Shown here: positions 1-11,761 of the stretch, in pieces | Layout of the letters: the number at the start of each line of letters is the position of its first letter | Numbering within the stretch: position 1 is the stretch's first letter | NCBI GenBank assembly: GCA_950295325.1 | Contig: OX485806.1 | Location: 34,350,001-34,414,000 of the forward strand | From: Polytrichum commune | Taxonomy: Eukaryota > Streptophyta > Polytrichopsida > Polytrichales > Polytrichaceae | Length of the DNA: 64,000 bases | Direction: 5' to 3' | Translations under genes and position numbers: made by a program | The notes under the pieces: model-generated | The model's database searches: none | Told to the model about the DNA's origin: nothing | Seen by the model: only the letters and a program-made list of their open reading frames with translations

Positions 1-2163
1 TCCCGTAGCTCGAGAACGCCCAGAGAATATTTGTCGAGCAATTTATTTAGTTGGTCCTTCTCTGAATTCGTGCATTCGGCATGGAGTAGCTCATGACCTG
101 CACCCACATCCTCATGCTGTTTCAGCAAGTGACCAGGGGTGTCGATGCTCTTGACATCAGCCGCCTCCATGATGGTCGATTCATTGGCATCGCATTCGGA
201 AGGGGACGGTGATACTCCTGTGCAAGATTGAGCATCCGCATGCCGACCTATCCGGCAAGCATGAGATCCTAATTTCCTAGGCATGGCCGCCATGCCCGCC
301 TGACTCGCCACTAGGTGTGCAAGAAGTGGCCCGCTTCGCGTTTTCGCCGGCTTGGCAGGATTAACATTAACTTCGTTACCTGCAATCCATTTCTCCGCGT
401 CGTCCCATTTCGAAGGGGTAGGCTTGAACAACGGGCCGACGGTAGTCGTCCGACTGAAGTCAAATGCGCCCGAGGTCGCATAGTTGTCGCCGTTTTGTTC
501 GTAATCGTAGAGCTCAGACTCCATGGCTGCAGACATGTAAGTGGCATTGAAGCTGAAAATGCCTGGCATTCCACTCATGACACTAGCAGATTGCAGAGGC
601 GACGGGCGAGCAATGCCTAACGAAATCCCGCCATGCTTCTTCTTTACTAAATCCTCGCTCTTATCGGTCATGGCGTGTCTGAACGAGGCAGATTGCGCCT
701 CCGCCACCTGGTCTCCTTCTCCTCCATCATATAGCGCCGCTCCCCAACCATTCTCTTTAGCGTAGCTCAGTGCATCTGCACAACATTGTAATTCTGCACT
801 GATCAATCAAGGATCACAAAAACGTGGAGGAGTTGGCTCCGCCGGAAACGTATACACCACAAAAGAAAACTGCAACGAATGTCATCAAGATTGGCTGCAG
901 CTTTTGCGTCCTCTCAACATGCATCATGTCCATCAGGACTTTCTTGAACCTTTGTATATATCTAACAAACACTGGCATTGATAACATGGAATGACGGAGG
1001 CCATCGGCGTCTTTCATCAGGAGTAATTTTGCAATGCTACGAAGCTGCCCTACCTTTAAGTCCTGCTATTCCAGGAGATTTGTTGTCCAGCTTCTTAGAT
1101 CCACGGACTCCGACCTGCAGCAATTTCATGCGTATCAGTAACGGTGTACTAGAGAAGAGGCGCTAAATTCCTCACTATTACCGATCTTGTGTTCCTTGAT
1201 GAGTTCATGTGGCGTGAAACGATTGTTGCGGTTCTCTATGCTGACCCGCACGAGGTATCATCATCAATGTCGACGACCTAGGCAGAACTTCCGGAAAGAT
1301 CGACACACGCAAAGATGATATCAGGGCGGCCATCAATACCTTCTGAATCTCAGATCCTAGGAACGTTCCGAACGAAACACCTTCATCGCCGCCTGGAGGA
1401 CAATTGGTACGAGTGCTTTTGTTTCGAGTTCGTCCTTCATGGTATTTTGAGTGCCTGTCCATCATCTCATTGGACGTCTTCGATGTTGTGGACATTGTAG
1501 GACTACTCGAATTGCTGCGGATTGCGGAATTACCAATCACGCATGTTGGACTGCTCTCAGCTGCGATCAAATGCCAGCACAGAACTTTAACCCACCCGAT
1601 AATATTGATGACGAAATCTTCATTCACTAACTTCTTCAGTCTTCGCTGGCCAGGTGATACAAGCTTATAACAAGCTAACAAACTCACCTTTTCTCTCGAC
1701 ACCTTTGCTTAATGGTGTTGCACGATGCATCACGTTTGGACGAGCGCTTAGAAGCCCGACATGTCAAGAAGACGAAGAAGGAAACACAAAAACGATGGAA
1801 AGCAAAAATTAGCAGAAGCTGGAAAGCGATGGTCATGTAAAATGTTCTCGATCTGCCTAGGAGGTAGAAGTAGTTCTGATTTTCCAACTACTAACCGGAA
1901 CCTTCTTCGCACTGGAGTCGGTTGAGCAATTTCGGATGGGGAGTAGTCTGCGAAAGGCCATCCTGGCCTCCATCTGAAACTCCTTTCAAGCTCGAAGATG
2001 GAAACCGCTTCGAGGGAGCTTTCGGCTTGGAGAAGCGCAAACTCCCCGTCTCGACGTCGTATACGAGAGTCCTCGTAGTCGGCTTCCCTTGCTGCGGCGC
2101 TTCCTCATTCCCCTCACACTGCCGGCCACCTGCAATAGGCTGAGTACATGTGCTGGAGACCAT
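1..2163 (-). CDS. Remorin-like protein with KWDDAEKWI motif, 5' part of gene (runs off left edge)
   Basis: Hand-built minus-strand model. Coding exons: 2163-1896 (or ending 1902), 1560-1340, 1114-1054, and 793 to the left edge. Phases agree at each junction (1, 0, 1) and acceptors are good (for example TTGCTGCAG before 1114). The last exon is open for about 264 codons and reads ...VGPLFKPTPSKWDDAEKWIAG. That W-D-D-A-x-K-W-I block preceded by a PSK is known from long plant remorins such as the At2g02170 type, plasma-membrane scaffold proteins. The C-terminal coiled-coil Remorin_C domain that would prove this lies beyond position 1, so the name is an inference. The visible part is hydrophilic, Ser/Pro-rich, without membrane segments. 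The start is uncertain: ATG at 2163 is possible, but a splice acceptor (TATTGCAG, exon from 2129) just inside suggests a further upstream exon. An extra small exon ending at a GTGAGT donor near 1690 was considered but would not keep phase. Confidence 0.5.
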
Positions 2164-2579
2164 AAGGAGCACAATTTCCTTTTCCTAATCAAATTTGGCT
2201 ACAACTCGGAAGAGTTGGAATAATATTCCGCGCCTGCGATGATGCACTACGGAGGCGTCACCTCATCGAAAACATTCTGCAGGAAGCATTAAGCTGTCCA
2301 GCTAATTCATTGCTCGCACACTCTTGTTGCAAGAGCGAGAGAGAGTCGGTGCTATTGGCATGAGGTGAAGGTTATCAGCCTCTTGAACTGTCGAAGCACG
2401 CAGACCGGTAAGATAAAGATTTCAATCTGAAGCCCTGCCATAGGATGCGAATGCCATTCGCAAGCATGCACAGTAGAGTAATCTAAAGTTCCACTCCATG
2501 CAGGATCATCGTATTGTGCGTTCGGCACCTCTCTAAGTCAAACCTCGTCCGTCTCAGCGTAATGAAACTCTCTCAAACC

Positions 2580-3090
2580 AATGCAGCACTGAAACATGCA
2601 GAGAGGATTAACACTCTAACTTTCACTATGCCTCGCAATTCCGCGTCGAGACTAGCATTTCCTACCTAATTACTCACGCAGTAGTACCCCAGGCCATGCC
2701 TAATCCTCCCGATACCTGGTATCCTAATGCAATCAAATCTTCTGACTCCAGAGAGGACTAGCATCATGCTTTGCAAACCGTGGCTCGCAATTAATCCGCC
2801 TCCAGCCAAGCTTTTGCTAACTAACTCAGGCAGAAGTTCCCCGGGCCATGGCTAAATATTCCGCTACCTAAGATCCGGATTCCGAACCTCTCCTGAGCTG
2901 AAATATCAGAACAAGAATGAACGCAATGCACTCCCATCAATGCAATGAAACCTGCAGAGTCCAGGGGATTAACATACAAAATCGCAAACCATGGCTCACA
3001 ATTTCGTGTCCAGACTATGTTTTACTAACTTACTCCAGGCCATAGCTAATTCTCCCGATGCCTGTGAATCCTAACCTCTAGATATTATCC
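2580..3090. repeat. Diverged tandem repeat, about three units of 150-200 bp
   Basis: Three degenerate units can be aligned, starting near 2596, 2748 and 2955. Each has a CAGAG..GGA(T/C)TA(A/G)CA start, a CTCGCAATT-like block, a CTAACT/CTTACT block, then CCAGGCCAT(G)GCTAA and CTCCCGAT(A)CCT. They lie upstream of the remorin-like coding exons, possibly in its leader intron. No coding signal is seen. Confidence 0.6.
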
Positions 3091-3094
3091 TGAG

Positions 3095-3885
3095 CATCTG
3101 CAGGCATGGAAGCATGCAACCGAACACCTGTTGCTAAATCGAGCAGGCAATCAAGCCGTGTAAGAGATTGATTGATAGATAAACAGCAGCTTCAACCTGC
3201 CATGTTTGAGTTCCAGGAGGCACAGTACGCTACATCAGGCGAAGACATAGTAAGACATGGCGATTGGGATGGCGCTGCATAATGTATGGCTACTGTGTAA
3301 TGTACTGATGCAGCTGATGGTCAGAGTCTGTAATGTACGAGACTGGCCATGGCGAATTACCCCCCTACCTGTGAACCTAACCCCTATTATCTTATCTTGA
3401 ACACTCATCACTCAGCACAAGAATCATGAACCTCTGCAGCCTCGGAAGCATGCATTCCCCCCACACCTGTTGCTATATCGGCGCAGGCAATTACAGTATA
3501 TCGATCAACCTGCCTGCGTTCTAGTTCCAGGAGACGATTGAAGTAGACTGGGATCAGGCGCACAGATGGACTGGCACAGTATGATGTATGGCTATGACCC
3601 CGTAATGAGTACCAGTCACCTGCCATGCCTACCTCTCGATCTTATCTTGATGAACTGATCACTCAGCACAAGAACCAGGATCAACATCCGTCGTTACTCA
3701 AATCAACCGCGCAGGCAATCGAATCCTACAAGAGATCGCTTAATCGACAAACAGCAATGTTAGTTAATTAACCTACCTGTCATAACTTCGTTCCAGCAGA
3801 CGATGTAGACTGGATCAGCAGACCGCGATCGAAGAGGAAGTGGAGATGGAATGCCACTCCTACTGCATGTTGAATGATGGCTGGC
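3095..3885. repeat. Second diverged tandem repeat, about three units of 230-330 bp
   Basis: Units begin near 3095, 3400 and 3645. Shared blocks are GAAGCATGCA, CACCTGTTGCTA(A/T)ATCG, GCAGGCAAT, a TTCCAGGAG block and ATCAGGCG. The unit differs from the repeat at 2580-3090. Together these arrays fill about 1.3 kb upstream of the remorin-like gene. No gene seen here. Confidence 0.55.
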
Positions 3886-3900
3886 TGTAAGTTAACATGT

Positions 3901-3945
3901 GTCAGGCAAGGTAAAGCAAGGTAAGGTATGGTAAGGTAAGGTAGC
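3901..3945. repeat. GGTAAGGTA-type short tandem repeat
   Basis: Imperfect 5-10 bp repeat of AAGGTAAGGTA just downstream of the diverged tandem arrays. Simple sequence; no function inferred. Confidence 0.7.
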
Positions 3946-4163
3946 CGATGCTCTGTCTCCTCTGCACATGGAAGTAGTGGTCATGTTTACGACGTACATT
4001 CAGACGTCGTAAGTATAAGTAGTACCGATATGATCGAGCGAGCCTTGATGCCACTCTATCCAGTCTACCGGTGATCTGTAATCGTAGGGGTCGCGTACTA
4101 CTCTTCCATTTCATAAAGCAATCTACGTGGTGCAGCCACCAAACTCACCTACCCACTCGCCAT

Positions 4164-4189
4164 TGCTGCTGCTGCTGCTGCTGCTGCTA
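4164..4189. repeat. (CTG)8 / (CAG)8 trinucleotide repeat, possible 5' leader of the remorin-like gene
   Basis: Eight GCT/CTG units. On the minus strand this reads (CAG)n followed by ATGGCGAGTGGGTAG and a perfect GTGAGT splice donor at 4148. This could be a 5' leader exon of the remorin-like gene, with a four-codon upstream ORF; alternatively a donor inside it (CGA|GTGGGT) would join in frame to the exon starting at 2129. Both are inferences from splice signals only. Confidence 0.4.
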
Positions 4190-4389
4190 CGACGTCTACT
4201 GTCTGCTGCTGGCTACGACTGACTCCTCCTCCGTCAGCTCGCAGACTGTCTACTGTCGCACTGTACTCGCCCGGCCGGCCGCTGGCACCCAAGAGTCATG
4301 GGCAACTGTTTTCGTTTTACAGAGCCGCTCATGGACTGGGCACTGAGTGAAATGAATTAGGCGGGGAATCGGCCTGCTTTGGAGTTACA

Positions 4390-5340
4390 GATGAGCGAAC
4401 CGGTGGGAGTTTGAGAGCTGAGCTTATAACTGGCGAGAGAGTTTGAGGCCTCAGGGACATTACCCCTCATTTTAGAGGAGTTTATAGAATATGCTTGGTC
4501 GAATTAATAAAGAAAAACCGAAAGATGTCAACATGTAACCGGTAGAATATGCTTGGCCAAATTAATAAAGAAAAACTAAAAGATGTCAACATGTAACCGG
4601 TAGAATATGCTTGGCCAAATTAATAAAGAAAAACCGAAAGATGTCAACATGTAACCGATGGGAGTTCAAGGCCTCGGGGACATTACTCACCATTTTAGAG
4701 GAATTTATAGAATACACTTGGTCAAGTTAATAAAAAAAAACTGAAAGATGTCGACATGTAACTGGTGGGAGTTCAAGAGCTTATAACCGGCGAGAGTTTG
4801 AGGCCTTGGGGACATTACCCGCCATTTTAGAGGAATTTATAGAATACACATGGTCAAGTTAATAAAGCAAAACCGAAAGATGTTGACATGTAACCGGTGG
4901 GAGTTCGAGAGTTTATAACCGGCGAGAGTTCGAGGCCTCGGGGACATTACCCATCATTTTAGAGGAATTTATAGAATACACTTGGTCAAATTAATAAAGC
5001 AAAACCGAAAGATGTCGACATGTAACTGGTGGGAGTTCGAGAGTTTATAACCGGCGAGAGTTCGAGGCCTCGGGGACATTACCCGTCATTTTAGAGGAAT
5101 TTATAGAATAAACTTGGTCAAATTAATAAAGCAAAACCGAAAGATGTCGACATGTAACAGGTGGGAGGTCGAGAGCTTATAACCGGCGAGAGATCAAGGC
5201 TTCAGGGAAATTACCTGTCATTTTAGAGGAATTTATAGAACACACTTGGTCAAATTAATGAAGAAAAACCGAAAGATGTCGACACGTAACTTAACCGGTT
5301 GGAGTTGGAAACACTAGGGATCTCCTGGGTCATTGTTGTC
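4390..5340 (-). mobile_element. Dispersed element A with an internally amplified 132-bp tandem array
   Basis: The block CATTTTAGAGGAATTTATAG recurs at 4691, 4823, 4955, 5087 and 5219, exactly 132 bp apart, with a related start at 4468. In front are 58-bp subunits starting at 4485, 4543 and 4601. The array lies inside a copy of a dispersed element, in inverse orientation to the copy at 52503: the right end (about 5285-5325) is the complement of the terminal block GATCCTAGTGTTTGCAAG...AACCGGTT found there. No long ORF. Confidence 0.85.
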
Positions 5341-7034
5341 CAAGTCCCCTTTCCATAATGAACAGGCATGGTCTTATTTTCTCTTTGTTTTTGGAGGGCA
5401 GCGCCCTTTTACATGATCTGCCTGCGGCTTTCCCGAAGCTTCACATGTTTTTCTCAAAACTTCTGCTCACTAAGGTCGAGGCATCCATAGTCGACCATGT
5501 CATGGAATGCTGACATGGATGAAATTTATAGTTTGTAGTTGATGTTGAATGGAGTTTAAAGTTTATTCTAGAGTAGAGGCGTCCATAACCATTCATTTAA
5601 GAGATTCTACACTAGATTTGGAGAAGTATAAGGCGGTGCAAAAAATTTCCATGTAGGAAGATAGAAATCGAGAGGATTGCAAATTTTTCGGTATTTTATT
5701 CCTTGAATTGAAATTTTCATAAATTTTTGAAGTCAAAAGTTGGCTCGAACATATTACCAATGTCTAGAGTTTGCCATAACCGCTCGTTTTAACTGCTCAT
5801 TCCTCCTCATTATTCGAATTCAAAACCATGATATGTGTCATGCCACTATTGGTTCCGGCCTAATTGGAATTCACTCTCAACCAGATCGAAATTCAATCCC
5901 AGCCTAATCAATAATCTAGTACCCTATAGATTGCCGATGGGGACCTGATTAGGAATAGGTGCATCTACTATATGTGGTGGGGGTTTGGGATTGATTGCTT
6001 GTATAAGAGTTTCGACACTTGTTGTAGTCAAGAATTAGCCTTTAGATGAGCAGTTTTGGGTTAACCTGTGGATTGACTATATATGTGTTACCCTAAACTT
6101 TTACTACTTCAAAATTTGTAGCAATTTCCATATTCTTCCAAAAAAACAAAAAGTTTAGCATTCTCCTAGAATATGATTCTCTTCGCAAGAAAAACAATTC
6201 CCTGCTATTACTCCTCTTATTGAATAGATGCAAACTCTCTTATTTCATCAGTTACAGATCCCTCAACTTTATCAAGAGTCCCGCTAACTTTGAAATGTAC
6301 CGTTGGTCGGGAAGGTTCCAAAAAATAGGACCATGTCTTTATGTCTAGTGAGGTCCTTAAGACATGGCATCATCGGAAATAAGGGCCCCCACTTAGGCTC
6401 TTGCCCACTAGGTGTCCTTATTTAATGCTAGGTCTCTCGGGCCTCATCTATTATGTAGACGTGCCTAAATCCAACATAACCACTTGGCTTATGAGGTGGT
6501 GTTCTAGGATGGGGGAAGAGGACGCCTTCGACATAGCATAAAGACCTAGGTTTCTTTTTTCTTTGCGTTCTAAGGTATCTTTATAGTGTGGAATATCATG
6601 TTGGTACCTTCCATTAATCCGGTAATGTCCCCCTATCGCACAAAATGAATACCCCTCGTGACATTACGTACAGTAAGGGTCTTGATGAGGATCATTATCT
6701 AGAATAAGAGAACCTCTTCCGCTACCGCCTTGGGTGTTGGGGGTCCCTTATTATGGATAACAACCCTCTCCTTTCCATGTCCTCAATCTAGGTCATCAAT
6801 CTTCTGATCAAGAGGCTCTAGAAGAGAGACTGTCAAAATGCTTCTGTCTAGTAATCCCTCTCAACCAGGGGCCTTGAAGGTTGCCATGTCTAAAACTAAT
6901 CGCTCATCCAAGTGGAGATACTTCCATCAACTCTCTTGTGCTTTTCTATTCACATAGAGTCCATTTCATCCGTAACCTATAGTTTACATCCATGACCAAA
7001 CGGGTCATATCTCATAACATGTGAGAGTCATAAT
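5340..7034. other. Intergenic, no gene seen
   Basis: AT-rich DNA with stops in all frames. Nothing recognisable as coding, and no clear terminal repeats. Confidence 0.6.
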
Positions 7035-7925
7035 GGGCAATAATTTTGGACACCTATAGTTGAGTGGTGTGTGTTAGGTGTGATCTAAGAACTCATACCA
7101 AACAAATATTATGTGTTTAAAAGAGATTAGATCACGTGCTGGAATTATGCTAATCATTCTAGGCTCAACAATGAACATGATTGGTAGGACCTATATGACC
7201 ACTTAATGAGCAAGGCAGGGTTTCCTGTTGAACAAGATGGAACGGCATGGCCACCGAACAACATAATTTGTAAATTGTTGTTTTACTAACCAATTGATTT
7301 TATAAGTCAGCTTGTCTTGTTGATGAGTCATTTCGACCAGTTTGCCTGAGAATTCAAGACAGTCACACTAGGTGAATGGTCAATTTGGTTAGTCAAGGTG
7401 AAGATTCAAGTCAACCAGACTAGTCGATTGTCCACAAAAAATAAAATCAATAAATCAATCAGAAAAATAAATGTAATTTTTTATCACAATTTTTTTTGGG
7501 CAGGTTAGTTGGGGTATCAATTGGTTGAGTTGACATGGCATGATCTAGTTTGTAAATATGAATAGTTGAGCTAATATGGCATAATTTGGCTTGTAAACTG
7601 GCTCGTCAACCAATCTAATTAAGCTCGACCCGACCGGTCAATCAACATGAAAAATTAAATCCATAAAAATGTGTTGGCCAATCGGTTGAGTGGTTGGGTT
7701 GACCAATTTGCTTACGTGGGGCATTTTGGTAGGTCAATCTTTACCTCATGAAGAAAAAGTTGATTGGACATGACTAGATGGGGGTTGTTGTGGAACAAAA
7801 GAATCTTCATTGTAATCATGAATAAACACTTATGAGCTCTAAAATTATGAGACAAATGTCTATGGGCATGATTTGGATTTTCTAATCATTTTGCATTTAT
7901 TGCATGTTTCATATGCTACAAGAAG
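7035..7925 (+). mobile_element. Family B element copy, interrupted by an insertion
   Basis: The left part (about 7040-7212: GAGTGGT..., AAAAGAGATTAGATCA, CATTCTAGGCTCAACAATGAAC, GGACCTATATGACCA) and the right part (about 7792-7925: GAATCTTCATT..., GAGCTC(T/C)A, GGATTTTCTAATCAT, CATGTTTCATAT) match successive parts of family B copies such as 26410-26710 and 30067-30375. The 580 bp between them have no counterpart in the other copies. Confidence 0.55.
7213..7791. mobile_element. Unclassified insertion nested in family B copy
   Basis: Segment present only in this copy of family B, between GAGCA and CAAAAGAATCTTC which are adjacent in intact copies. It contains repeated GGTTGAGTTGAC/GGTTGACC motifs. 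No clear terminal inverted repeat or target duplication was found. Confidence 0.4.
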
Positions 7926-8305
7926 CCTAGTGTAGATCAATAAATGCCCAAATAACACATGTCTACCTTATATGGTCATGGAGTGGCTTGAGTGCCCTTT
8001 TAAGTTTCATATATAGAGTAAAGGTACTAAATGCGCGACTTCAAATGCATCCAACATATGTGATAATGAGATTATCATAATAAATCTAGAGCAAAACTTG
8101 TTCATATGCAACTTCAACACATCTTTAAACAACTTGAAATATTCCATATAAGCTTGTTTAAAGAGAAAAAGAATGATCACTTTGGACTCTTATAACTTTT
8201 ACACATATGTATTTTGAATATTAAAACTTGAATGAACAATCTTTATCATTCACAATCGCTAACCGGATGAGGCAATTCCAAAAATGTGTGTGAAATTGGA
8301 AGGTA

Positions 8306-8804
8306 GGGCCACTTCACACACGAGTCAAGAGCCATGATCATGAAATTGTGAGAGCCCAAAAGGAAGTGTCCAAAGACCGTCACAACACACCTCCGAATTC
8401 GTGTAGTGTGGTCATGGACCCTCAAGTGTAGCGTGAAGTCATATGTGACCGGGCCCTCACCCAAATGCTATTTCAATGAATTTCTCTTCATGCGGGCCCT
8501 CACACATGATAAAATAGAATAAATCAACGGTTGTAAGTGTTCCGAGCGCCATGCTCTCCCAGTTTTGTGTTAGGCCTACCTCCAAGAGGTGGTTTTTGAA
8601 AATAATCCAAGTGACCATGAAACATGATCCATTCGATGCCATGTAGGATTCCACGTAGACTTTACATCCATCTTGCATTCACATACTCCTTTCCTCCCTC
8701 AAGCGTAGTGGGAAGCGAACTTGGACCAACTCTGCCTTTTCCACCAATGAGAGTGCTTGAAGTGTAATGGTCACGGGCTCTCAGTCTCGTGTGTGAAGTG
8801 GCCC
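8306..8804. mobile_element. Family C MITE (PIF/Harbinger-like), 499 bp
   Basis: Terminal inverted repeats are perfect over 19 bp: GGGCCACTTCACACACGAG at the left and its complement at the right. The flanking triplets are GTA and TTA, close to the TWA target of PIF/Harbinger elements; the copy at 33628 has perfect TAA duplications. Contains no transposase. Confidence 0.8.
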
Positions 8805-9782
8805 TTAGTAGTGCCCATAATAAGGCCACAAACCTTAATCACCAACTGCGAAAGTCAAATCTCCTTTGAAGCTGCTCAAAACGTAAGCTGGGATAAGGTA
8901 GAAATACCATAATCTGTTAACCACCCTCTAGCCGTGCACTAGACCGCCGTCATAATGGTGAAGTGCCATTTCTAAAACGCAGTGGATGAGTGGTGGCAGG
9001 AACAGAGGAGATCAGGGGAGGAGGGTTACATCGGTCAAATCCGACGGTCGAGAAAGCACAGGCAACGTGGCCTCACTAGAAGCCAGAAGCTGCTCTCATC
9101 GCCCATAGACATCTTCTCGACCAATCATGGCTCGGCGACACCTTCAATGTGTGTAAACTTAGTGTAGCCAATGGGAGTCAAGTGTTAATGTACTCAGGAG
9201 GTAACCGATTTAGGAGATGTTCTATATGGAAATGCGGATTACCGTGTTCAGTGTAGGGAGAATCCAGTGAACGAATAGGGGTTTGGACAACTTTCCACTT
9301 TGAAAAATTGTAGCATTTTTTATACAGGGCTGAAAAATATGAAACAACTTGCAATCATTCTTCATGAATCCTTCACGTCTATCTTGGACATTAATCTCAT
9401 GATTGTCAGACCAGATCTTCAATGCAAATGAATCACCTTATTTTCATGGGTTATGGTATTTCTACCTTAGGTGTGAATCTTAAAGCAACACAATGATCAT
9501 CACGATCCACTAAGTTACACGATCATAGACAGTCGTCAGTAATGAAGTGGCCACGTTTGTAAGGAGATTTTCCACGGTTGATTACTTAAGTATTTCAGAT
9601 GGTCATATTTCCCATGATCTTTTGTTATATACTCACAGAAACGTGAGCATCAATTTTATGCAATTCTGGAATATAAGATATAATATACCGCAAGTCAACA
9701 ACAAATGTAAAGGAATATGTCAGACCATGCAGGTTCTTCAGGGAAATGGCATAATTTACTCCCGGCTTGTGGGGGGGGGGGG
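8805..9782. other. Intergenic, no gene seen
   Basis: A 61-codon open frame at 8982-9167 has no recognisable product and no splice or promoter context. A G-homopolymer (about 9771-9786) ends the stretch. Confidence 0.5.
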
Positions 9783-9995
9783 GGGGAGGTTTTGGGCATA
9801 ATCGGTCAAGATCCTAGTGTTTCCGAGCCCAACTGGTTATATGTTGTAATCTTTCGGGATTTTCTTTACTAATTTGAGGTATATTCCATAGATTCCTCTA
9901 GAATGATCGGTAATTTTCTTGCAGTCTTGAACTTCAACTAGTTATTTCTCAAACACAACTGGTTCATTTGTAACTAGCAGTCCGTTCTCCCCCTT
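9783..9995 (+). mobile_element. Element A fragment
   Basis: Aligns with 52506-52735 over its length: TTTTGGGCATAATCGGT, GATCCTAGTGTTT, GGTATATTC(C)ATA, ATTCCTCTA(G/A)AATGATC, TCTTGCAGTCTTGA and the AACTGGTT/AACCGGTT blocks in the same order. The second terminal repeat is missing. It starts directly after a G-homopolymer. Confidence 0.75.
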
Positions 9996-10625
9996 CATTG
10001 GTCCATTGTAGTAGAGAGGCCTTTTCTACATTATTTATGGTATTTCGTGTCACCTAGTATTTGGAATTACACGATGCTCTAACTATTTACTATACATCTC
10101 AATTTTTACTCACAAAGGTCAAGTTGGTTGTTTGGACGATATAGAACATTAGCATCTTTACTTACTTAGAATCACGCGGGGGGGGGGGGGAGGGGGGGGG
10201 CACTCCGATATTTTTCAAAAGGGGGTGGAATATAATATAGTGTGGCATTTATTTATTTTAAAGTAAAAAATTTAATGAAATTAAGATATCTATACCTAAT
10301 ACTCATCTTAAAATAAACTTAGCCCACTATTTATGAATATGTTTAAAGAAAATAATCCAAGTAAGATACATGTACAAATATTCCAAGAGAAAAATCAAAA
10401 GTTGATTGAGATAATATTTTGCAAGATTACCAATAAGGACCAACTTGTTGTCTAGACCTCAGGGAGACCTTTTAATCTTTGCGTTATGAGGATAATCTCT
10501 ATCCCATCATTCCAACAAGTGAGGCAGATTTCATTCATGAAAATCCATATTTCATCCGTTCAAGCTAACCCTTGGAGGAGTACGAAAGATGTTCCCTAAA
10601 CCCTAATTGGGGGGGCTCATCTCAA

Positions 10626-10628
<3 letters not shown>
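9996..10628. other. Intergenic with interrupted poly-G tract at 10178-10200
   Basis: AT-rich DNA with an interrupted G-run and a short match to the end of family D near 10035 (TTATGGTATTTCGTGTCACC). No gene seen. Confidence 0.5.

Positions 10629-10712
<84 letters not shown>
10629..10712. repeat. (CT)n microsatellite
   Basis: About 40 CT units with one TTT interruption. The open frames across it encode only Ser-Leu repeats and are not genes. Confidence 0.95.
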
Positions 10713-11761
10713 ATGTGTCATGTTGCAAACAAGGGTGTGTGGGGGCAAGCTCAAAGGGGTATATGAGCGTCATTACAAGCATGCTCATGTTTGGGCACCC
10801 TTGGAGTCGGGTCTTATGACCGTTTTCTGTTTGTTTTATGAAAGCATTATTGTTGTAATGCCATGCAATTTTCAAATCTACCAAGCAACATTGTTTTTTA
10901 AAGGGCTACCCGTAAATTTCTCAAAATTTCCCAACATACTAAGAGATAGAGTACCTATATTGGACTTTGTGGAATTCACTAAAAAGAAGTGGGGAAATTG
11001 AGGCACATATTGATGAAATCAAACATTGTACACTCATGGAGGCGACTATTGGAATTTTAGAAAACCATGTGAGATAAAAATAAAATAAAAATCAATTTAA
11101 TTCATTTAGGATAAAATTTATAATTTTGTCAGATCTACTATAGCATTGGAAATATGTCCCCTACACGATTATATGTAAAATAGGATGGTGGATAATTCCT
11201 CTATTTTAGTAATTAATAGAAAAGAAAAGAAAAGAAGATCATAGACAGAGGATCCCCTTAAAAGTGTGTAGTAGGATCAATAAAATAATTATGGGTTTGA
11301 CATGAAGAAATGTGTAGTTTCTATCCAATTTGAATCAAACGCGTTAGTGTGGAGGGAAATGTCATGGAATTGTTTTTGGGGAAGGAATGTGTTGGCGGTC
11401 CTCAACAATCATTGGGTTTTGCAATGGCGTTGAACATGTGGGACCTTGTTGGATGCTTAAAACCTAACAGCCTCCACCGTTACCTTCAATTGCTTCGTGC
11501 AATCGGTTTTGGTTTTGTCACAACCTCAATCCTTGATTGTCAAGCTCACATTTTTTTTGGAGCATTTTTTAGGGTTTTTTTCATGCAGATTGATGGTGCA
11601 CAGTGGCCACTTCCTTTGCAATGTGTTCTGCGTGTATTTGGTTTAGGGCTTAGCTTTTATGGTTTGTCTCTTCTTTATTGGTTTTGTGATTACGAATTAT
11701 TTTTGGGGTTTTAGTTGTAGTCTTGCAAGGTCAATATATTGGGTTATAGTTTGGCATGGGA
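10713..11761. other. Intergenic; a 121-codon open frame of doubtful value
   Basis: The frame 11349-11714 (+) would give a hydrophobic, Phe/Leu-rich protein from T-rich DNA. It has no recognisable domain, and its composition is that of AT-rich noncoding DNA. I do not call it a gene. Confidence 0.5.

Noticed and set aside
1205-1702. 165-codon minus-strand frame as one uninterrupted gene
   Set aside because: Only its middle (1560-1340) fits as an exon of the remorin-like gene by splice sites and phase; the rest reads as intron.
10572-11001. Ser-Leu repeat proteins
   Set aside because: Direct translation of a CT microsatellite.
11349-11714. 121-codon hydrophobic frame as a membrane protein
   Set aside because: Phe/Leu richness comes from T-rich DNA; no family, no gene context.
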